A stretch of DNA of 35,698 nt from Ectocarpus siliculosus (Eukaryota; Sar; Phaeophyceae; Ectocarpales; Ectocarpaceae): positions 196,356-232,053 of the forward strand of contig FN648430.1 in assembly GCA_000310025.1 (NCBI GenBank), written 5' to 3'. Within the stretch, counting starts at the first letter, position 1. Each line of letters begins with the position of its first letter. The notes below the pieces were generated by a model. That model had not been told where the DNA came from. It did not search any database and worked only from the letters and a program-made list of their open reading frames with translations. This document shows, one piece after another, positions 29,110 to 35,698 of this stretch. The position numbers were made by a program, and so were the translations under genes.

Positions 29110-32073
29110 GGGAGGCTGGTTGGCGGCGAGATCGTTTACCTCGCTCAAGCCGTCGGCATGTACAAGGAGGCGCGACGCCGTGGCGGCGTCGCCATTGTTT
29201 CCGAGAAGACAATGTCGAAGGACATGCAAGTAGTATTTGAGGACCTGGGTAAAACCCTCGATGATGTCGAATACTGCAGTTACACCGGTGGTGAGGTTGG
29301 TTCAGGAGATGGGCGCACGGCCCATCATTACGTCATGCCCCGTATCATGGATCACCGCGAGGTTGCTAAGCTGCACCAGAGTTTGTTGGCGGCGGAGAAA
29401 CAGTTGGCAGAGCGCATTGACAACGCTACGACGCCTGCTAATGCGGTGGATGATCAGCAAAGGCGAGATGAACACGGGGCTAATGTGGCGAAGGTCGCGG
29501 AAGCAGGCAGCATCATCCGTAGGCATATTGAACTCCACAAGGGATGGGAGAACTGCGAGCGAGGACGGGACAAAGATGCCGACTTCGAGGTTGAGATCCC
29601 CCCCCCTCTCGAATACATCCGACATAGCTTCCCCCGCACTCTAGCCGTTCTGCTCACAACGGTCTGCGGGTGTGAAGGCTTGTTGCGGGATGGCGGGGCT
29701 GCTGCGGAGAAGGACGAAAGCGACTCGGGCGGGCAGCCCGGACCTGGTGTGGAGCCGGGGGAGGAAGGCGATGCGATGCCTGTCGAGTTTATTGGGGGAG
29801 CAGAGGGTGAGCCCAGCAAAATTTACTCTCGCGACGCTGTGTTCACGTACATGCTAGGGACGATGATCGGTAAAGCCGTCAAGAGGCAGAAGTACATGGC
29901 GCCCCACGACCTCAAGCTTTCCCAGGCCTTCAAAATGCGTGGAATGTCGCAGAAGAACATGTCTTTTTTGGCGGCAATTCGCGTTTGCTGGGGGGACCGC
30001 GATCGGTGTAGCCGGGAAAAGCTATTCGAACGTATTGCAGACGAATCCCTGCTTAGCAAGGATCCACTGCTCGCGCTATCCGTGTCATGGGACAACAACG
30101 ACACCGACCCGCATGCGGCGCTAGGGAGTGCGGAACACCTCAGCCAGATTGGCGCATGCGCGCACCAAGTGACCAAGCGCGGGTTGCCCACTCTGGGGCT
30201 GGAGTCGCAGTGGAAGAAAATCAATGACGTGACTCTGGCGAGGTTGAAAAAAGGTGCTCGTGGTGACGAGCACGACTCCGTGATCGATGGGTGGAATCGT
30301 CTCCTCTACGGGATTCTTGGAAACAGCCCGCGCTACCTCAGCGCGGACGGGGAGGAGCAGTCTTGTCTGGAGATCAAAATTCAAGACAAGCACACCGCAC
30401 CCGAAAGCAAGGTTGCCTCAAGGAACTTGTTTCTGGAGGCGGGGTCCACGAAGCGTTTAGCCGACAACGAGGCCGCCCTGGAGAGAATCCAACGTAGCTG
30501 TCATGCGGGGGTCGTGTGGGAGGTTGTGGACGGGAGATGGCGAAGCACAGTTAGTCGGCTTGTCCTGGTGGAGGGAGACGAAGAGACATACCGCATCATG
30601 GTGCAACTGAAGAAGGGGAACCCGGAGAAGTACAAGTGGATGGTACCCCATCCAGGCGGCTGGCACATCATGCTGCATGTTACGAAGGCCCTCATGACGA
30701 GATACTACGGGGCAGGCATCGAGGTCGTCGCAAAAGCCCTCGGGGGCGACGATGTGCACGCCGCCGCCGGCAGCAAGTACAGGAGGAGTAATCATTTGTT
30801 GACGGTGACGTACGAGGCGTTGTGGTGGGTTGTGATAGAACAGTATGTCGCCGCGAAACAAAAAGAGGCGAGAGAGGGACCCCCCGGTGCTGCCCCGCCC
30901 GCGCAGCCGGTAGACATCCAGGGAGACGTGGTGCCGTGGCTGAAGGAACAAGCCAAGGAGCACAAGACCCTGCGCTTCTGGGCGACATTCTTGTTGGATG
31001 ACTACCCGACGTATCTCATGTTTCGAACAGGGGGTAGAACTACGAACTACAAGCTATGCGTGGCGGTGTTTCGAAATATTGCTCCTCTTTTCGCAGCCAC
31101 GGGGAAGAACCGATACCAACAGCTGGCCTTGTGGCATATGCTGACCCTCGCGCGTATGACCGACTCTGACTTGGAGGCGGTTGCTACGCTGTTTTCGTCT
31201 CAGTTCAACACCAAGAACTACCGCAACTTCAACAACGTCTTCCTGGGCGAGATACAGGAGATGATGAACAGAGTCGTTAAGCAAAACCTGGGAAGGATCA
31301 CGCAGGCGTACATGACGAGGCTTCCGTTGATATGCGACTCTCGACGAGGCGCTGTGGACGAGGTTGACGCTAGCTTCTACCCGTCGTACAAAGAGCGCGA
31401 CGTACGCCGTGCCGTCATCAGGGTTCGAGTTGGTCCGATAAGAAAGGCGAAAGAAGTGCTGGCGGAATCGTTCGCATTTTCGGGGGAGGGGAAGGATCAA
31501 CTGCGGTCTTTGGGTGGGGCGGTGACCACAGCACGAAAGGCGGAGGCCATGCTAAATGCCAACGACATCGCTGAGAGGAAGTTCGACGCGGTGTTGAAGT
31601 ACGAGGCTCTCGGCGACAAGGTAGGGGGGACCAAGCCGAGCACAAGTAAGATCCCGTTTTTCGCCCCCGAGAACACTACCTTGAAGGCTTCAACGGCGCC
31701 CACTTCGACCGCCGTGGCGCGCAAGGATTTTAGGGACATGACGCTTTTGGCGACGGAGTTCTGGAAAGTCATCAAGTCCGCAGTGATGGAAGGGGAGTTG
31801 ACCGAGGAGGAGCGGAACGAGATCATGGGGTCGATCGGGGTGGTGTTGCCGATGGCTCTGTCTCGGTCGGGCGATGGAGGAGCGTACACCATAAACAAAG
31901 CTGCTGGGGCGAACTGGGCTTTCGACACGTTTTGTCCCGACGCCATCCAAGAGGAGGTATTTTACAGCTTTGACGGGTTTGCGTACGACTGGGCGACAGA
32001 TCTGCACAGGTCTCCACCCGTTGGCAAGTGCCAAAAGGGAGCGGTAGCGTACCTGGACCACTATCGCGATCAG
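29110..32073 (+). CDS. Long exon of a FEN1-like-nuclease family protein (N-terminal and middle part)
   Basis: The frame is open for 988 codons from 29110 to the donor CAG|GTATGA (GT at 32074); the first ATG is at 29158. It starts GRLVGGEIVYLAQAVGMYKE. A conserved-looking segment lies at about 30970-31310: FWATFLLDDYPTYL, then a LYxxxFRNIAPLFAATGKNRY-like stretch, then the EMMNRVVKQN helix. This order resembles, from memory, long uncharacterised metazoan proteins of the same overall layout. No transposase or polymerase motif is recognised. An Asp/Glu/Gly-rich insert lies at about 29700-29800. Codon use is even and the frame is long, so it is clearly coding. It joins to the next exon through an intron. 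Confidence 0.7.
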
Positions 32074-32309
32074 GTATGACGACCCGACTTTCGTGGTATA
32101 GGCGTATGTTGTCAAGTGCCACCGGGCGGACGGTTACATTTAGCGCTTCCTCGTCACTCGTCTGTTAGATTTCAAAGATGATGGTTCGACTTGTTGCTTT
32201 GTGCCTGTTTTATGTTTTTTTTTTGTCGCATGCCAGGCCCGTTTCGGTGTGAAGAAGCTTGGCCGTTAATTACAATGGTCTCGAAATGTCCCCACTTGAA
32301 CGCCTGCAG
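32074..32309 (+). other. Intron, modelled
   Basis: Donor GTATGA after CAG and acceptor CTGCAG|ATATTC (AG at 32308-32309) keep phase 0 and link frame 1 to frame 3. A stronger-looking acceptor after a T10 tract (GCCAG, AG at 32235-32236) leads to stops in all phases that fit, so I chose the later one. Confidence 0.5.
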
Positions 32310-33987
32310 ATATTCTCGGACCTGACAAACTATGGGCGCGTGGATGACGACGGACAGAGACAGTATGTAGTAGCGTTTGGATACGACGACCCCACCGAGG
32401 TGCCACCCATCAAGGCCGGTACACAGCACAAGCGGCGTGAAGGCGTTGCTGCATCCTCAGTGGTGTTTGACACCTCTTCTATCAAGCCCATCCCGACCGG
32501 GGATAAGTATCAGCCCTTCATCCGTGTGCCGGGAAACCGGGACAGCATTGCCTCGCACCTTTGGCAACGAATGATCAGCCACCCCGAGGGGATAGGAGGA
32601 GCTGTAGACGCTACTTTCGTCGCCTTTGGAGTGGCTCGTATAGTGGTACCGTCCATTGAGGGGGCTGGGGATGGGAGCGATGTGAGCGCATCTGGGGTGG
32701 ATCCCGCACTGTCACCATCGAACACTCCCGGGGGAGAGGGGTCACCGGCAACAAAGAAGAAACCACTCGATGCGCACGTGTGGAAGAAGGGTGACTCCTC
32801 GCCGACTGCTCATGAAGGGCAGGGCATCGGGGAGGGGGAGCTTAGTACTACACACGCCATCATCCACCACGCGTTGTACACGGGGCTAGGCAGAGTCCGT
32901 TGGTGGCTGGTAACCTCTGTGGATACCGACCAAATTATCCATATCCTACTCGCCATGGCTGACGGCAGAATTAAGCCGACGGGCGACGACAGGACGCGTG
33001 TGACGGTGCGCCGGCACAAAGGGCAGCAAGTCAACCAGTTCGTGGACATGAACCGCGTGTACACAGCCCTTATTAGCAAGCCTGCATGGAACACGGGAGC
33101 GGGTGAAGGGAGAGAGCCCCCGGAGTGGTTGAACGAGGGAGAGGGCGAGGCAAGGGTGGTGCTGTTCTTGGTGATGTTTCTCCTCAGTGGTTGCGATTTC
33201 TTGCCGGGGTTCTACTTCTTGAAGCTGCCGAAGATGTTCCAGTTTGTGCTGGACACAATCTCCCAGCCTGGTCTTTTCAGCAAACCCATCGTGAAAAAGG
33301 TCAATGGGAAATGGACCCTCGACATCGACCAGTGCGTCAAGATGCTTGGTGTGTGCTACTTCCAGATGCACTGGAACATCTTCCAGGTCGCGTACGGCCG
33401 CGGAGCGGTGGAGCTGTTTCAGGCTGTGGATGGGGACAGCAGAACATTCATCGACCGTGTGAGACTGATTATTTTCAAGGTAAATGGTCCCAATGCTAAG
33501 AAGAACTGCCCTGACTGGACCGCGTTGAGGTTATAAGCGATGAGGGCGGAGCGAGTGCTGCGCTACTGGGGGTCCGCCTTAGATTTGAAGACGGAAGAAA
33601 TCGACTACCAAGGGCATGGTTGGGTAGCGGGGGCGAGCAAGCCGGAAACGAAGCTCACCTCCGGCAACTGCTGCGTCCAGCTATCGCCATATGCTTTGCT
33701 TAACCAAGAAGGGAAAGTAAAGATGTTAACATGCGGCTGCACCGGGGGAGTGAGGAAGACACCCTTGTGCAACAACAACACATGCGGTTGTCATAAGAGG
33801 GGTTCCAAGTGCGTCCCTATGCACTGCGGATGCGACGGAAAATGCTACAAGAACCGAGCCGATCTTAAGGAGGAGCTAGAAATACAGCAGGAGGAGGCAG
33901 CAGCTGCCAGGGCGAAGGCGGATGCTGAGAAGGCTAGGGAGAATGCTGAGAGGGCCGCGTCGGTGACTGCGGCTGCGGCCGCGGCGG
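32310..33987 (+). CDS. FEN1/XPG-like nuclease domain plus CXC-type cysteine cluster; in-frame TAA
   Basis: Starts IFSDLTNYGRVDDDG. Nuclease-like signatures: VTSVDTDQIIHIL (VDTD at 32919-32930) and LLSGCDFLPGF (SGCDFLPG at 33186-33209), like the acidic motifs of the FEN1/XPG/PIN fold. The text continues to CPDWTALRL, then TAA at 33534-33536, then in the same frame AMRAERVLRYWGSALDL ... GHGWV. A cysteine cluster follows (33732-33855; CGC ... C ... CGC ... C ... CGC ... C) and an Ala/Glu coiled coil. The family as I remember it has this order without a break, so TAA looks like a premature stop. Alternatively ORFs 32286-33536 and 33540-34025 are separate. A phase-1 donor GTAAGT sits at 33988. Confidence 0.65.
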
Positions 33988-34160
33988 GTAAGTACCAGTC
34001 GATACACAGTGACGAAATATATTGAAAATATAGCCGCCCTCCCCGCACCTTATCATTGACGTAGTCTTCATTTCCAAGATGGAAGGGCGTGGTTGCTGTA
34101 GTCTTTTTTTTAGTTTCCGCGCGTAGGCTGACCATCTCTACGTTGACTTTGGACCCTCAG

Positions 34161-34244
34161 ATACCGCGAGTAGCCCTGGACCTCAGGGGAGAGAAAGTGG
34201 GGTCAGGCGTTCACAGCGGCAGACTCCACGAAGAAGTATCATCG
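34161..34244 (+). CDS. Putative 84-nt exon, Arg/Ser-rich
   Basis: Bounded by GGACCCTCAG and GTAAGA. It has 28 codons' length, no stop in phase 1, and phase 1 at both ends, which matches the donor at 33988 and the acceptor at 34462. In another frame the same stretch is open over a longer span (34089-34466), so the frame choice rests on phase alone. Confidence 0.3.
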
Positions 34245-34462
34245 GTAAGAGTTGATGGTAGCTACATTGCGGCGATTGACACTGAATCCACAACGCACGC
34301 CACGTACGTGTTGGTGAAGCCATGGTTGTCATCCTGTCTTCTAATTTCCTTCAGTTGGTTGTTGTGTGTGACATTGAATATCGCGAAGTTACCATGTGCA
34401 CACCCGCCTTTCACCATCCTCCCATGCGTGTCTGAAAATCTCATGCTTCGTGGCCCGAGCAG

Positions 34463-34816
34463 CTGAAGCGGTCTATCTTTGGATGCAGCACGCACGGGGG
34501 GAAAACCCCGAGGACGGAGAGACCACGTCCGGGCAGGTGGTCGATTCTCTTGAGGAAGCTGGTGGAGAGGTGGGGGCGCCTGCGGGGGCGGGGGGGGGAG
34601 ACGAGGAGGAAACACCAGGTGGCGATCCGGGCGTTTGCACAGGAGAGGGGGTCGGGGGTCAAACATCCGAGGGAGGGCTGTATCCTTTGGAGGAAGGTGG
34701 CACAGAGATGGGGGCGCCTGCCGAGGGGGGGCGTGGAGACGAGGAGGAAACAGACGAAGAAGCGGGCCAACCACTGCCCGACGAGGAGGACCGGCGGGTG
34801 CATAGGTCAGGAAACG
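34463..34816 (+). CDS. Putative acidic exon with internal repeat
   Basis: It starts after CCCGAGCAG in phase 1 and reads Glu/Gly/Asp-rich. A module is repeated 138 nt apart: EEAGGEVGAPAG ... GDEEET (34549-34614) and EEGGTEMGAPAE ... GDEEET (34687-34752). It ends at a phase-1 donor GTGAGG (34817), or continues to a stop at 34890 if unspliced. Probably a disordered acidic tail. Confidence 0.4.
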
Positions 34817-34860
34817 GTGAGGGGAAGACACATGGGGTGGGTTTCGTGTCGCCGGAACAG

Positions 34861-34959
34861 TTGTTTACCCACGACCCACACAAGAAATGATAGCTAGAAA
34901 CAACGTGGCGCCAAGAAAAGACCCGTCTGTCTGTGCATTGGACACCCCAGCTGTTGAAG
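34861..34959 (+). CDS. Putative 99-nt exon
   Basis: After GCCGGAACAG, in phase 1, 33 codons without stop to AAG|GTAAGG (34960). The intron before it would be only 44 nt (34817-34860). This is the weakest link of the chain. Confidence 0.25.
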
Positions 34960-35336
34960 GTAAGGATGCGTCCAATCCCGTTCCGTTGCTGCGACCGCAT
35001 TTGTGTTTCGTAGGCAGGTTGTCGTTCATCCACGCCATAATTTAAAATAAGAGTGCAGAATAAAGGTACTGAAGCGAATTGTGTTGCTATTCAAAGTTGC
35101 TGGCGCCGCGCAACCAGCCCAAAAATGTGTTTTCATCCGGCAGTACACCAGACCATGAGTTGTCGCCGCGGACTAGCCCACGGCGAACAGACCGCCCCGA
35201 GTTGCTATGGCACGGTTTCGTTGTAGCGCGTGAGGAACCCTCTCTGGCGTCCATCATGTTGCGTGTCCATCATAAACAATACGTGTATCCCCTTAAACTC
35301 GATAATTTTGTGTCGTCGCCTGGACTTATTTCGTAG

Positions 35337-35467
35337 ACAATTTCGACGACGTTTGGGAGGAAGGTTCAGCGGGCAGCGACGAAGACGACGCGTCGATAGA
35401 CGATATGGACGACGGCGGGTTCGAGCTGGAAGGAGAACAGGACGTCTTGGATTACGACGAGTCATAA
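35337..35467 (+). CDS. Terminal exon, strongly acidic C-terminal tail
   Basis: It has no ATG, so a start-based ORF search cannot show it. After TTATTTCGTAG (AG at 35335-35336), phase 1, 43 codons run to TAA at 35465-35467: NFDDVWEEGS, then SDEDDASIDDMDDGG, then DVLDYDES. Nearly half of the residues are Asp or Glu, matching the acidic tail expected after the cysteine cluster. An alternative terminal exon is 35015-35045 (acceptor TGTTTCGTAG), which ends in TAA and is followed by AATAAA at 35059-35064. Confidence 0.5.
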
Positions 35468-35664
35468 TTCATGTGCGTAAATGCGCGTGATACTTTTCGA
35501 TCGTGGTCATCCTTGGTCGTGCCTGCATTTCATCTAAGGCGACCAGAGAGACATGCATGTCATAGACATGCATATTGTAGCAGTACGTGTTGTGGCAGTA
35601 CGTGGATGGAGAATACAAGATGATCGTCATAGCTCCACTTTCCTGCTCTCTCCCACGAAATCAA

Positions 35665-35667
<3 letters not shown>
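35468..35667. other. 3' flanking sequence, nothing supported
   Basis: Short A/T-richer sequence with small direct repeats (GCAGTACGTG twice, GACATGCAT twice). No gene or RNA recognised. Confidence 0.5.

Positions 35668-35698
<31 letters not shown>
35668..35698. other. 31-nt poly-C run at the window end
   Basis: An uninterrupted C run to the last base. More probably an assembly or contig-edge artefact than biology. Confidence 0.7.

Noticed and set aside
32231-32258. Acceptor GCCAG after a T-rich tract at 32235-32236
   Set aside because: The sequence meets the consensus best, but each compatible phase runs into a stop (TAA at about 32267 or TGA at 32250); the CTGCAG acceptor at 32309 keeps the frame.
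1-35698. tRNA, rRNA or CRISPR arrays
   Set aside because: No cloverleaf, no rRNA-like stretch and no regularly spaced short repeats with unique spacers were seen on either strand.

Overview
The window is eukaryotic nuclear DNA. It has GT-AG introns, LTR retrotransposons, tandem repeats and one 500-N assembly gap. The composition, the copia families and the mixture of short and longer introns fit a stramenopile, and a brown alga of the Ectocarpus type would be my first guess. That placement is inference; nothing here proves the species.

Layout. (1) 1-2632: a host gene of unknown function with three modelled exons (1182-1281, 1377-1889, 2184-2584). A perfect E2F-type palindrome lies about 150 bp upstream of its ATG. 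A rearranged copia element starts 48 bp inside its third intron. (2) 2633-25015: a nest of repeats. The base layer is an unclassified tandem repeat ('repeat C', period about 1.36 kb, copies at 6807-8536, 13944-15345 and 24203-about 25015). Three copia-type copies lie in or beside it. Element A (2633-6806) is a head-to-head chimera. Element B (8537-13943, minus strand) is complete with target-site duplication CGCGG, but carries frameshifts and the gap. Element D (15346-24202, plus strand) is a different, larger copia with 1127-bp LTRs and target-site duplication GCTTT. B and D sit at almost the same position of successive repeat C units. (3) 25026-25225: the remnant of a minus-strand exon next to the end of the array. 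(4) 26482-35467: a block of plus-strand coding exons. Splice phases are compatible across most of the block, so it may be one very large gene or two adjacent ones.

The 26.5-35.5 kb block is the most interesting part. Its 5' end encodes a multi-pass membrane region and two RanBP2-type zinc fingers on separate exons. Its 3' end encodes a long protein with a FEN1/XPG-like acidic signature (VDTD, then SGCDFLPG), a CXC-like cysteine cluster and an acidic tail. The order of motifs matches, from memory, a large uncharacterised family seen in metazoan genomes that I cannot name with confidence. An in-frame TAA splits the 3' part and a TAG lies near its 5' part, so it may be a decaying copy or may contain small introns. 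Element D also deserves attention. Its primer-binding site matches the anticodon arm of a tRNA-Met, which implies half-tRNA priming as in Drosophila copia. It also has about 1.5 kb of extra sequence with ORFs between pol and the 3' LTR. The window ends in a 31-nt poly-C run, probably an assembly edge.
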